A stretch of DNA of 33,619 bases, from assembly GCF_900090245.1 (NCBI RefSeq), contig NZ_FMDN01000035.1:1-33619 (forward strand). Reading direction: 5' to 3'. Both the position numbers and the translations under genes were made by a program. Below are positions 1 through 9,796 of the stretch, one piece after another. The notes below the pieces were generated by a model. That model was not told the origin of the DNA and did no database searches. It saw only the letters and a list, made by a program, of their open reading frames with translations. Each line of letters opens with the position of its first letter. The first letter of the stretch is position 1. This DNA is from Micromonospora halophytica (GTDB taxonomy: Bacteria > Actinomycetota > Actinomycetes > Mycobacteriales > Micromonosporaceae).

Positions 1-344
1 AGACCCTGCTCCTCGACGGTGACCTCGCCCGCGCGGAACCCAAGAAACTGCGTTACCAGCTGCTGCACGTCGCCGCCCGCATCACCCGCACCGCCCGCCG
101 GACCCGACTTGCCATCGCCGCCGACTGGCCCTGGACCAACGCTCTGACCAGCGCATTCAACCGCCTCGCCGCACTGCCGCGACCCGCCGGCTGACCCAGC
201 AACCCCACGCCCCGACCAGCAGCACGGAGGAAACCGGCCCAGCGCCGGGCCGTCAGCATGCCAGCGAACTGGTACGCGAATCCCGAACCGAATTCATCGA
301 ACAGCAGCTATGAACGGCCGCCGAAATGAAAGACCGAGGCTAGG
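1..344 (+). mobile_element. IS1380-family insertion sequence, right end (partial)
   Basis: The window opens inside an insertion sequence. It holds the last 64 codons of a transposase, about 150 nt of non-coding tail, and then an end that reads CCTAGCCTCGGTC on the minus strand. IS1380-family ends commonly begin with CCTAG, as in ISEcp1. The boundary at about 344 is inferred from that end and from the place where the neighbouring RHS protein loses homology (its conserved NAFDL runs into unrelated residues). The left end and the target duplication lie outside the window, so completeness cannot be judged. Confidence 0.7.
3..194 (+). CDS. IS1380-family transposase, C-terminal fragment
   Basis: The open frame enters from the left edge and ends at TGA 192-194. 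The visible 63 residues include LRYQLLHVAARITRTARR and DWPWTNALTSAFNRLAALP. These match the C-terminal tail typical of actinobacterial IS1380 transposases, where an arginine-rich helix is followed by a WPW motif. The catalytic DDE residues would lie upstream, outside the window. The family call is from recognition of this tail and was not checked by search. The gene probably belongs to the IS that interrupts the RHS gene on the opposite strand. Confidence 0.75.
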   Translation, partial: TLLLDGDLARAEPKKLRYQLLHVAARITRTARRTRLAIAADWPWTNALTSAFNRLAALPRPAG

Positions 345-3300
345 TCAAAGGCGTTGACCGGATCACCGCAGGTGTATTCGTAGGCGTTGCAACTGCCACC
401 GTCCACGGGGTCGACCTGGAGGAAGCGGCCGGTGACGGTGTTGTAGAGGCGTACGCCCATCAGGACGATGCCTGTCGGGGTGTCGGCCGCTCGTTGCTTG
501 GCCCCGAGCCAGCCGTAGCGCTGGGTTCCGATGTCGTCGGGGTTGCGCGGTGTGCCGTACTCGTTGGCCTCGGTGGTGCGTGACACGCCTTCGTCGTCGC
601 CGTGGATGGCCGCGACGAGGTCACCGTGCAGGTTGGTGAGCTGCCAGTCGATCTGGCCGCCGTCGCTGTCGAAGATGCCGGCCATCGCCGACAGGCCCGA
701 CACCGGCCGGGTGAACCGGTCGGCCGTCTCCTGCGTCCACGACGGGCTGTCGTCGTCGCCGTCGTAGTGGTGCACCGACTGCACCGCCGTGCCACCGGCG
801 TTGTCGGTCCAGGATCGGATCCGTTCGCGGGTGACGTCGAGGGTGTAGTCGGTGGTCCGGCCTCCCTGCGTGATCGTGTCGACCAGGTCGGTCGAGTGGT
901 AGGTGACCGTGGCGTTCCCGCCGGACGGCTTGGCCGTGTCGACGGCCGGCACGGTGGTCGTCCGGCCGAGGGCGTCGTAGACGTAGCCGGTGGTGTTGAC
1001 TCGGTCGGCCGTGTCGTACGTCCAGGTCCGCGACGATGCCGCCGTGGTGCTCTGGCAGACGCCGTCGGTGCCGGGGCCGTACTCGGTGAGCGAGGTGCGG
1101 TTCGACGAGGTGCTGAACCCGTACGAGCGGGTGGTGCACTGGCCGCCGATGGTGTCGCGGATCGAGGTGAGCCGGCCCGCCTGGTCGTAGCTGTAGCTCT
1201 GCTCCGACAGGCTGGAGGACCGCTCCCGCCACTGCCCGTGCGCCGACTCGACGACCGATTCGGTGTAGAGGGTGCAGTCGGCCGTCGCGCAGCCCGGCTT
1301 GGTGTAGGTCAGCCCGGTCTGGGTGCCGGTCTCGTCGGTCTCCGTCGCGACCTGCACGCCGTTGGGCCACGTCTCCGACGTCAGGTTCCCGTCGACGTCG
1401 TAGCTGCCGGAAAAGGACCCGGCCTGGCTGTCGTTGACGGAGGTGAGCAGGCCGCGCCGCTCGGTGCCACCGTCGTAGGTGTAGGTGCGGGTGGCCTTGC
1501 CGTCGGTGCTGGTGGCCACCCGGCCGAGCAGGTCGTACGTGGTGGTCGAGGTGACCCCGTCGGCGTCGGTGTAGGACGTCTGCCGGCCCAGGCCGTCGTA
1601 GCCCTTCACCACCTGTGCGGTCGCCAACCCGCCGACCACCTGCTGCACCTGCAGCAGCCGCCCGGTCGACTGTTCGTAGACGTTGCGGCTGATCGGCACC
1701 GCTGTACCCAGCCCGGGCGCCGCCACGCTGGTCTCGTACGCACGGGCCGCGCCGTCGTACGTGGTCGTGGTGGTCCGCAGCGTGCCGGTGCTGGTCTTCT
1801 CGATGACCACCCGCGGCTGGTTGTGCATGTCGTAGGTGCTCACCGTGGCCGGCAGCTCCGGCCCGCTGGCGGCCTGCCCGCCCGGCTGCACCCGGCACGG
1901 CAGGTTCGCCCACTCCGGCCGCAGGTCACACTCGGCGTAACCGGAGCCGGACGTGGCCCGGTAGTAGATCGTCCGCTGGGTGGCCGGTGTGGTGGTGCTG
2001 GTGCCGCCGGCCGGCGCGGTCGTCGAGGTGACCAAGCCGGTGATCGGGTCGTACGTGGTCCGGGTGGTCTGGGCCAGCCCGCCCGGATCCACCGTCACCA
2101 CCGTCGGCTGACGCAGACCCCAGTCGTACGCGGTGGTGGTCGTCCGGATGTCGTGGTCGATCTCCACGCCACCGGCGTCCCAAATCCGGACGCCGACCTC
2201 CTGCTTGGTGATCAGGTTGTACGGCCCGCCGGTGGTCGGCGCGCCCTGGTCGTAGGTGTTCCTGGTGTGCTTGCGTCCCCGCACCACCACCCCGGTGGGC
2301 AGCACCACGTCGTGCTCCGGCTCCAACGTGCTGGTGAGCCGCTGCCCGTCGGAGGAGTAGACGTTGAGCGTCGAGCGGCTGCGGGCGAGCATGCTCTCCG
2401 CCGCCGCGTCGTCGCTCGAACTGACGGCGAGGGCCCGGGCGCGATTGCCGACGGTGAGCGTCCGCACCGTGTTGCCCCACTGGTCGTACCAGGTGGCACC
2501 GATGTGCCCGCCCGGCAGGGCGGTGTTCACCTCCCGGGCGTTCGCATCCAGATAGGTGACCGTCGCCCGCTCGTACGACGACGGCAGCGTTCCGGCGGCC
2601 GGATCGCCCGTCGGCACCTGGCTGGCCGGGAACACCGCCGTGGCGTCCGTCGGCGCCTCCGACTGCGCCCACCGGCTGGTCTGCGCCGGGGACAGGTCAT
2701 AGGGTGCGCCGGTGCCGGACACCGGCACCTTGTAGACCACCGTCTGCACTGCGGTGCCGGCGGTCAACGCCGAACGGGTCACCTTGTACAGCCGACCCGC
2801 TCCCGGGTCACCCGGGACGGTCGTGTAGCTGAGCTGCCATGGCTCCTCGGCGACCGGCTTGACGACGCTGAGCACCCCGCCCGCGGTGTAGTCGTAGGTT
2901 TCCCGGAGTTGCCGCATCGTGCCGGCGTCGTTCCAGTCCAGCCTCGGGTCCCAGACCGCGCGCAGCCGGCCCGCGTTGTCGTACGCGTACCGGGCCATCG
3001 GCACGGTACGCATCGCCGGGGTGGCCAGGTCCGGGTCCCAGGCGGTGAACGCGATCTCCTTCACCCGACCCGTGTAGTCGCCCCACGTCGACTCGGCGGT
3101 GCCGGTCGCCGTCGTCGTCGTGGCGTAGGTGAATGTCAACGCCCGGCAGCCACGGGTCAGCATCGCGCAGTTCACACCGTCGGCCACCGGTGCCAACATC
3201 CGGGTCGGACGCACCACCTCGTTACCGTCGACGGTCGCCTTCTCCCAGCTCAACGTCGAGGTCTGGTTGCTGCCCGGCACCGTCACCGACGTCGGGAAGT

Positions 3301-4510
3301 ACTTCCCTGCGGCCGTCCCGGTGACCCGGGTGAACACCACCGTGTTGCCGTCCTCGTCGGTCACCGAGTAGGAGTCACCGGTGGCGTTGTAGGTCAGCTT
3401 GAGAAACTCCATCCCGATCTCGGGATCGAAGGCGGTGGCGGTGCGCTTGGTGAACCCGATCGTGTCGCCCTCCGGCAGGCCGACCTGCACCAGCGACCCG
3501 TACACCGTCAACGACGTGTACGGCGACTCGGCCTCCTCGACCACCGCGCCGGAAACCCAACCCGGCCCGAACATGTTCGCCGCGTCCGTCTCCGCCGCCC
3601 GCCGCGTGTTGTACGAGCGGGTCACCGTCAGGTCACTGCCGAACGAGTCGACCGACACGTCGGTGTCCGACACCGTGTAGTTACCGGTGATCAGGTTGAC
3701 CGAACCGGGCCCGACGCCCTGTGACGCCGCCGATGCCTGATCCCGGTCAAAGGTCATCTTCACCGGGCTCGACGTGCCGCCGGTTCCGCCGGTGAACACG
3801 CCACGGACTTGCAGCGGGCCGTTGCGGGCGATCGACTCGGCGTCGGCGGCTGCCAGGGTGGCCTCGACGTCCCAGTTGAGCTTCGGGAAAGCGCCGCTAC
3901 CGCTGGTCGGCAACGGCCAGGTGACCGCGCCGCCGCCGGCCGCGACGGTGACGTGTCCGGTCGGGATGTCGACCCAGACGTCGGCGTCGCCGCGCCGCCA
4001 CTGGTAGGTGACCCCGGTCGCCGTCGACTGGCCGACACCCGTTATCGCGGTCTTGGCCGCGGTGATGTCACCCTCCTTCGGCGCGGTAACGGCGCCGGAG
4101 CCGACGTTGAACGTGTAGGTGCGGGTGGCCGAGGTGTTGCCGGCCCTGTCTCGTGACCGCACGTACAGCGTCTGCGGCCCGTCGGCGGTGGGCGTGATCG
4201 ACACGGTCGCGGCCGCACCAAGGCTTGGGGCGTTCACCGTCTGATTCGGCGGATTGACGTTCAGGCCGTACTCGTATGCGGCCACATCCGGCACGCCGCC
4301 CGCGTCGAACGTGAAGTTGCCGGGCGTACCTGCGGTGCCCGCCCACTGACCGACCGGGTACGCCGTTGAAGAGATCGCCGGCATCGTCGATGGGGCGGTG
4401 GTGTCGACGGTGAACTCGCAGAACAAGGAAAATGGTCCGTCGACCAGACCGTCATTGCCCCGCACCCGCCAAGAGTAGGTGCCACCCTCGGTAAATGTCC
4501 CCGCTGGCAC
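308..4510 (-). pseudogene. RHS/YD-repeat protein, large C-terminal half (frameshifted, toxin tip replaced by IS)
   Basis: This is the 3' part of one giant gene whose 5' part is at 4452-6317; an internal GTG at 4510 only opens the frame. The first 150 residues look like beta-sandwich (fibronectin-like) modules with DTTAPS linkers. Near residues 265-305 is the GSVNLITGNYTVSDTDVSV stretch that precedes RHS repeats (DUF6531-like). Many YD-type repeats follow (for example TRTYTYDGG, SYSYDQAGRLTSI). The RHS core ends with TGIVLMGVRLYNTVTGRFLQ, then CGDPVNAFDL. In polymorphic toxins a variable toxin domain follows this core, but here the reading frame passes into IS1380 sequence and stops after ten foreign residues. 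RHS shells encapsulate and deliver C-terminal toxins, so this copy should be unable to deliver its original toxin. No immunity gene is visible in the window. Confidence 0.85.
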
Positions 4511-6317
4511 CGACGTCGCCAGCCATGAACCCGATGCCCCCGGCCAGCCATGAACCCGATGCCCCCGGGCCGACAGTCGTTCCCGCGATCAGGGAACCAC
4601 CGGTCACCCACCACTCGAACTTCGCCCGGACCTGCGCACCCTCAGGGTCGGTGATCTGCGCCCGCAGCTGCGGCGTCGCCGTGTTGATGTACGGCCGGCC
4701 CCCGCCGGACACACACGCCGTCGATGGCACCGTTGCCCTGGCGGTCACCGTCGGCTTGGACGTGTAGGTGACAACCAGCTTGGTCTTGTTGGTGTAGAAC
4801 TTCTTCCACCGGTCCTGCGCCGTCTCAAACTGGCCCTGAGGATTGCAGGCACACAGACCGACCGTGTACAGCGACCAGTTGTTCTCCGCCGCCTGCCGCA
4901 CATCGTTGGTCAACTCGGCGCGACTAAACTGCATGACCATGTCCGGCTGATTTGCCCCACATCCACCGGACTTGTTCGCGTTGCCCTCCGCCGAGTCAAG
5001 CCACGTGGCCGATGGCAGCGGCCGCGTCGACCAAGACATTCGAGCGCCGCTAGCCACGGTGATGTTGCTCGTGCGGTATAGATGCACCCACGTGGGCGAA
5101 CACGACCACGAGTGATACAGCGTCGCCTCTACCGACGCCGACTGCACGTACTTGCCCTTGATTGTTGTCATGTCGAACTCGAAGAACGAGCGGTACAGCG
5201 TTCCGTCGTAGGGGTTCATACCCACCCACGTCTTACCACCCAGATCCCAGTTCGAGTTGATCGAGTTCGCGTACGCCCACTTCGCCGCGATCACACTCCA
5301 CGACGGATCCACGAACAACGGGAACGAAACATCCTCCCCGTCCAGCATCGAAGGATCGGGTATCAACTCCAGACCACCAGCACCGGCCACCCGTGTCTGA
5401 ACGTCCCCGACTCTCGCCCCGTCACCGGGGCCCTCCGGCGTCGACTGCGCCGCGCCAGCAACGACCACGGCCTCGCCAACCGGACCGGAGCCGGTCATCA
5501 CGTCCGAGCCCTCAGGCCAGAGCGTCAACGGCGAGGAATCCCACATCACCGCCGGACGCGACCGGGCCACCACCTGGCCCCCCGCCATCGCCCGCACCGA
5601 GCCGTCTGCCAGCTCGGACAACTCCACGCCGGCGCCGACGATCAGCTCCACCGTCCGCACCGCGGGGTTTGCAGCCGCTTGGGCCGTCTTGATGACCAAC
5701 ACATGCGTGAAGCCCGTCGTGGTCGCACGCATGACCAGATCAACACCCGGAAATACCTCCGGATAGGTCGCTGAGTCGCCCTGCACAGTCGGCGTCGGTA
5801 GCTTGCCGGGCCACGACATCGTCAGCGGCCTTCCGCTGCCCGCAACCTCTACTAACGGCCCCGTACCCCCAGCGGAGAAATACACATCCACCACAGACAC
5901 GGCGGGGATGAACCGACCATCCGGTCCCGCCCTCAACGTGAGGTCAATGTCTTTCCAAACACCATCAGCATCACGAGCCCGCTGCGGTTCGACAGCTGTC
6001 TCCACAGACACTGTGCCATCCGGATTCGCTGCCGCCGTCGTCGTCTCCGACGTCATGCCACCGATCCGGACCTTCTTGCCCGTCAACCGTGCGGTGGTCA
6101 CCGCCGCTGCCTCATCCGGCCGTTCCAACACCTCCGACGTCGCCGAAGCCTCCGCCCGCGCCGGCGGAGGCGCCGCTTGCGCAGGCGGCGTCGCCACCCA
6201 ATCCGCTATCGTCGCGGTGAGCACCACCGACAGCCCGATGGCGAGCGCTCGCCCGCCGGGGCCACGCGACAGCCGTGGGATCCGGGACACCGGACCCCAC
6301 ACGGATCTTCTTCTCAC
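4452..6317 (-). pseudogene. RHS/YD-repeat protein, secreted N-terminal half (frameshifted at 3' end)
   Basis: This is the 5' part of the RHS gene. The GTG start at 6317 is supported by AGGAGGA three bases upstream (6321-6327). Residues 1-50 form a long signal peptide (arginine-rich start, hydrophobic ALAIGLSVVLTATIA, then AQAA). The middle holds a beta-rich region ending in SFPLFVDPSWSVIA. A DNRLRE/jelly-roll-like module follows (WVGMNPYDGTLYRSFFEFD, VEATLYHSWSC). The C-terminal FEWWVTGGSLIAGTTVGPG normally continues as a beta-sandwich into the RHS region. Instead, after GSWLA the frame reads GGIGFMAGDVG and runs out at 4452. Removing one copy of the 25-bp duplication at 4518-4567 restores SWLATSVPAGTFTEGG and joins this frame to the downstream half. 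The intact protein would be about 2,000 residues. Confidence 0.85.
4518..4567. repeat. 25-bp perfect tandem duplication causing frameshift
   Basis: Bases 4518-4542 and 4543-4567 are identical 25-mers beginning GCCAGCCATGAACCC. Because 25 is not a multiple of three, the second copy shifts the reading frame of the RHS gene. Deleting either copy gives an uninterrupted frame with sensible sequence across the junction. Confidence 0.95.
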
Positions 6318-6837
6318 TGATCCTCCTAGATCCTACAGGGAGCAATCAGGGAACTACTGCACGACCACCTCAAGCATCGATTTTTCGGGTAGGAAGATCA
6401 AGCTCCATAGGGGATTGAGAGCGCGGTCGGCAGAGATCCACCGAGCTCAGCCTCCATCGATGGGCGACTCCACCGTCCATGCAGGCTTGGCAGGCTCGGT
6501 CGACGTGAAGCGGATCACCCTCCACACGAGGCAGTGGCATGTGCAGCGACCCTCGAAATGACGTTCCGCGGTGAGACACGTCAGGAACGTGCGAGAGCGC
6601 GGGCCAGGCGGCCAACGGCCTCGTCCGTAAGGTAGGCGGGGCGCCTACCGGCGACACCACTGCCGGGTACGGCCGGAGCGCTGGCCGCCGAGGAGACCGT
6701 GCGCGGATCATGGACGTCCTCGGGTCAGGCCGACCAGTCGTAGCTGCCGGCAGCCGCGGGTGATCGGTTGCCGGCCCGTTTGGGCATGCGCACCGCGGGA
6801 ACTCGGCTGCCCCGTCGGCGAGAGGAAGGGCCTGAAG
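6318..6837. other. 520-nt non-coding gap upstream of the RHS gene and DUF2267 gene
   Basis: No frame here has convincing protein character; the minus-strand frame across 6370-7002 is arginine-rich and overlaps the DUF2267 gene out of frame. The segment should hold the divergent promoters for the RHS gene (minus) and the DUF2267 gene (plus), but I see no clear -35/-10 pair. It may include decayed coding sequence that I cannot identify. Confidence 0.5.
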
Positions 6838-7236
6838 GTGAACGACAACGAGTTCCTCGCCCTGGTGGCGACGCGGTCCGGCCTGTCGCCGGAGCAGGCC
6901 GCCGCCGTCACCCGGGCCACCCTGACCACCCTGGCCGAACGCATCGACGGTGGAGAGGCGCGCGACCTGGCCGGTCAGCTTCCCGAAGGCCTTCGGGCGC
7001 ACGCCTTCGGCGGCAGCGAGGCCGCCGAACGGTTCGGGCTCGACGTGTTCGTCGCCCGGGTCAGTGGCCGTGCGGACTTCGACGGCGACCGGGTCAGAGA
7101 CGGCGTGACCGCGGTCTTCGACGTCCTGCGCGACGCCCTCGACCCCGCCGCGTACGCACAGGCGGTCGCCCAGCTGCCCGCCGAGTACGCCGACGTCGTC
7201 GACCAGTCCGCGCCGTTCATCCGACGCCAGTCCTGA
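6838..7236 (+). CDS. DUF2267 domain-containing protein
   Basis: The product has 132 residues. The GTG at 6838 follows AGAGGAAGGG (6821-6830) at good spacing and begins VNDNEFLALVATRSGL; an upstream in-frame start at 6760 lacks such support. The whole protein is one DUF2267 domain: a helical N-terminal half (GLSPEQAAAVTRATLTTLAE), the typical DLAGQLPEGLRA segment, and a second helical repeat ending LDPAAYAQAVAQLPAEYADV. Many members are small cytosolic proteins of unknown biochemical role, often near stress genes in actinomycetes. The gene converges on the NYN gene and stands alone. Family assignment is strong; function is unknown. Confidence 0.85.
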   Translation: MNDNEFLALVATRSGLSPEQAAAVTRATLTTLAERIDGGEARDLAGQLPEGLRAHAFGGSEAAERFGLDVFVARVSGRADFDGDRVRDGVTAVFDVLRDALDPAAYAQAVAQLPAEYADVVDQSAPFIRRQS

Positions 7237-7323
7237 CCAGCGCGCGCAGTCCGCTCGGCCGGCCCGGCGCGGCGGCGCCCGGCAGCGACAGCAGGACGAG
7301 TCGGCGTCGGGGGCAGACGCCCG

Positions 7324-8391
7324 TCAGCGTGGGGTGAGCAGGTAGTCGTCGACCTCGGGATTCCAGGCCAGGTCGACGACTCCGCCGGTGGCGGCGGCCT
7401 TGCAGAACTGCAGAAAGCTGCGGTATCCGAGCTTCTGCTCGCTGAAGTCGGGCCGGGCCCGGCGGAGCTGGTTCTTCAAGCCGGAGAGCGCGACCGGGCC
7501 ACCGGCCGCGGCCAGCTCCGCGACCACGGTACGCAGCAGCCCGAAGGCGACCTCCCGGTCGCCGTGCTCGGGCAACGACACCTCGGGATCACCCTTGGCC
7601 GGGCCTTCGGCCAGCTCCACGACATTGTGCGCGGCGAGGTGGCGCAGCAGCTCACCGAAGGTGCGGAACCCGTAGTCGGACTCGCTGAAGGTGGGGTCCT
7701 TGCGCAGCAGGGTGAGCTTGAGCCGGGAGGCCGTCACCGCGCCGCCGGCGCCGCCCTGCAGACCGGCCACCGTCTGCGCGACGACCACGGCGAGGGCGTC
7801 CACGTCGCGTACCGGCTCCTCGGCGGCGGCCACCTGTTCCAGGTCCTGGTCGACCGGTGCGGCAGCCTCGGCCGGGCGGGTGGGGCGACCGCGCCGGGCC
7901 CGCGCCGGCGGGATGTCGACCCCTTCCAGCCGGTCGTAGTAGAGGAACTCGTCACAGGCGGGCGGCAGCAGCGCCGAGGTGGACTTCTCCACACCGACGC
8001 CGATCACCCGCTTGTTGAGCTCGCGCAGCTTGTGCACCAGCGGGGTGAAGTCGCTGTCGCCGGTGCAGATGACGAAGGTGGAGATGTAGTCCCGTTCGAA
8101 GGCCAGCTCCACCGCGTCGACCGCCATCTTGATGTCGGCGGCGTTCTTGCGGGAGGCGCCCATCCGCTGCGGGATCTCGATCAGCTCGACGTGGGAGCGG
8201 GTGAGCATCCGGCGGTCCTCGTCGAAGTACGACCAGTCGGCGTACGCGCGCCGCACCACCACCCGCCCGCGCTCGGCGAGGGCGTCGGCGATCGGGCGGA
8301 AGTCGAAGGGCCTGCCACCGTGGTGGTCGCGCGCCCCCAGGGCCAGGTTCTCGTAGTCGAGGAAGAGGGCGATCCGGTCTTCTTGATCCAC
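7324..8391 (-). CDS. NYN-domain putative RNase with two LOTUS/OST-HTH domains
   Basis: The product has 355 residues. I place the start at GTG 8391 because the NYN fold begins at once (IALFLDYENLAL); the frame stays open upstream to 8886 but with arginine- and proline-rich non-conserved sequence. The NYN (PIN-like) nuclease domain covers residues 1-165. It carries acidic residues in LDYEN (D12), in DIKMAVDAVELAF and in CTGDSDFTPLV, the metal-site set of this fold. Two C-terminal OST-HTH/LOTUS-like repeats follow, each with a SDYGFRTFGELL or QKLGYRSFLQFC motif; this module binds RNA in MARF1-like proteins. The predicted role is an RNA-directed endoribonuclease with RNA-binding tails. It is divergent from the rtcB-prfH operon. 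The substrate is unknown. Confidence 0.85.
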   Translation of the reverse strand: MDQEDRIALFLDYENLALGARDHHGGRPFDFRPIADALAERGRVVVRRAYADWSYFDEDRRMLTRSHVELIEIPQRMGASRKNAADIKMAVDAVELAFERDYISTFVICTGDSDFTPLVHKLRELNKRVIGVGVEKSTSALLPPACDEFLYYDRLEGVDIPPARARRGRPTRPAEAAAPVDQDLEQVAAAEEPVRDVDALAVVVAQTVAGLQGGAGGAVTASRLKLTLLRKDPTFSESDYGFRTFGELLRHLAAHNVVELAEGPAKGDPEVSLPEHGDREVAFGLLRTVVAELAAAGGPVALSGLKNQLRRARPDFSEQKLGYRSFLQFCKAAATGGVVDLAWNPEVDDYLLTPR

Positions 8392-8575
8392 CAGGTCAGG
8401 GTACGCCCGCCCGGGCCACGGCCGAGCCGGCGCGCCCACCGTCACCGGCGCCGGAGCACCCGCCGCGCCGCCGAAACCCGGTTGCCCGGGGCGGTGGGCT
8501 CCGGGAAGGTGGAACCCATGACGTTCTGACGGACCGCACCCGCGTTGCCCTGCCGCCCACGGCGCCGACGGCGCC

Positions 8576-9796
8576 GTGCTGCCGTCCGTCCACACCCCTG
8601 TCCGAAAAGCGAGCGTCTTCTTGTCCGTGCATCGTTCCCTGCCACAGTCGACCCCGGCCACCGTCGCCGTGTTCGCCTCCCCCACCAGCTGGATCGAGTC
8701 CGACGCCGTCGCGCAGTGCCACCAGGTGGCCGCCCTCGACGGCATGGTCCACGTCGCCGGCATGCCCGACCTGCACCCGGGCAAGGGCGCCCCGATCGGC
8801 GCCGCCATGGCGTCGACGGTGCTGTACCCGTTCCTGGTGGGCTCCGACATCGGGTGCGGCATCGCCGTCTTCCCCATCAAGCTCAAGCGCGCCGTACCCG
8901 AGAAGCTCGCCGCCCGGTTCCCGGACCTCGACCGCCCGCTGGATCCCGAGCAGGACGCCGACGACCCGGCCTGGGCCGTCCTGGCGGGCGACGTTCCCGC
9001 CGGTCACGTCGAGGGCCTCGGCACGGTCGGCCGGGGCAACCACTTCGTCGAGCTGGCCCGGGTCGACACCGTCCTCGAGCCCGACCACGCGGAGCGTCTC
9101 GGGCTGCGCGCCGGCGAGCTCGTGCTCATCGTCCACAGCGGTTCCCGCGGACTGGGCGAGCGGATCCTGCGCGCGCACACCGAGGTCCACGGCGCCGGCC
9201 CCGCCGCTGACGTCGCGGCCTACCTGGCGATGCACGACGCCGCGGTGCGGTGGGGATCGCTCAACCGGCGGCTGCTGGCCGCCCGGGTCGCCCACGCCCT
9301 GGGAGCCGAACCGACCACGCCGATCGTCGATGAGTGCCACAACCTGGTCGAGATCCGCGACGGTGTCTACCTGCACCGCAAGGGCGCGGCCCCGGGTGAC
9401 GGCCGCGACGTGCTCGTCGCCGGCACGCGGGGCACCCCGTCCTACCTGGTGGCCGCCCACGCCGGCGCGGAGGCGAACCACTCCGTGGCACACGGCGCGG
9501 GTCGCAAGATGTCCCGGGCCGACGCCCTGCGTCGGGGCCGGGCCAAGCACACCGTCGAGGAGCTGCGCCGTACCCCGGTGGGGTCGCTGGTGGTGTGCGG
9601 TGACCGCCAACTGCTCTTCGAGGAGGCGCCGACTGCGTACAAGCGCATCGAGCAGGTGGTCGCCGACCTGGTCGCTCACGACCTGGCCACGCCGGTGGTC
9701 ACCACGGTCCCCCTGGTCACCTACAAGACGCCCGACGTCGGGTCCACGCCCCGCACGGCCCGCCACGACCAGCGCCGCAGACGAGGCCGGGTGTGA
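8576..9796 (+). CDS. rtcB: RtcB-family RNA ligase (PrfH-associated RtcB2 type)
   Basis: RtcB joins RNA 2',3'-cyclic phosphate or 3'-phosphate ends to 5'-OH ends using GTP and Mn2+. The protein keeps the metal-site cysteine in GSDIGCGIAVF (codon 8855-8857), GTVGRGNHFVEL, the HSGSRGLG segment, CHNLVE, HRKGAAP, and the guanylylated histidine in AHGAGRKMSR (codon 9491-9493). At about 390-406 residues it is shorter than housekeeping RtcB and resembles the RtcB2 type that pairs with PrfH. The start is uncertain: GTG 8576 has no obvious Shine-Dalgarno, and GTG 8627 just before the conserved SPTSWIE block is an alternative. It is translationally coupled to prfH by a 4-nt GTGA overlap. The pair is reported to rescue and then repair ribosomes cut in the 16S decoding centre; that role here is inferred. 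Confidence 0.9.
   Translation: MLPSVHTPVRKASVFLSVHRSLPQSTPATVAVFASPTSWIESDAVAQCHQVAALDGMVHVAGMPDLHPGKGAPIGAAMASTVLYPFLVGSDIGCGIAVFPIKLKRAVPEKLAARFPDLDRPLDPEQDADDPAWAVLAGDVPAGHVEGLGTVGRGNHFVELARVDTVLEPDHAERLGLRAGELVLIVHSGSRGLGERILRAHTEVHGAGPAADVAAYLAMHDAAVRWGSLNRRLLAARVAHALGAEPTTPIVDECHNLVEIRDGVYLHRKGAAPGDGRDVLVAGTRGTPSYLVAAHAGAEANHSVAHGAGRKMSRADALRRGRAKHTVEELRRTPVGSLVVCGDRQLLFEEAPTAYKRIEQVVADLVAHDLATPVVTTVPLVTYKTPDVGSTPRTARHDQRRRRGRV

Noticed and set aside
602..3724. A 1,040-codon open frame on the plus strand
   Set aside because: It is antisense to the RHS gene, is rich in Arg, Gly and Val with no domain, and is explained by GC-rich third positions of the real gene.
6370..7002. A 210-codon minus-strand frame in the gap before the DUF2267 gene
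   Set aside because: It has no ribosome binding site, no recognisable domain, and overlaps the start of the well-supported DUF2267 gene on the other strand.
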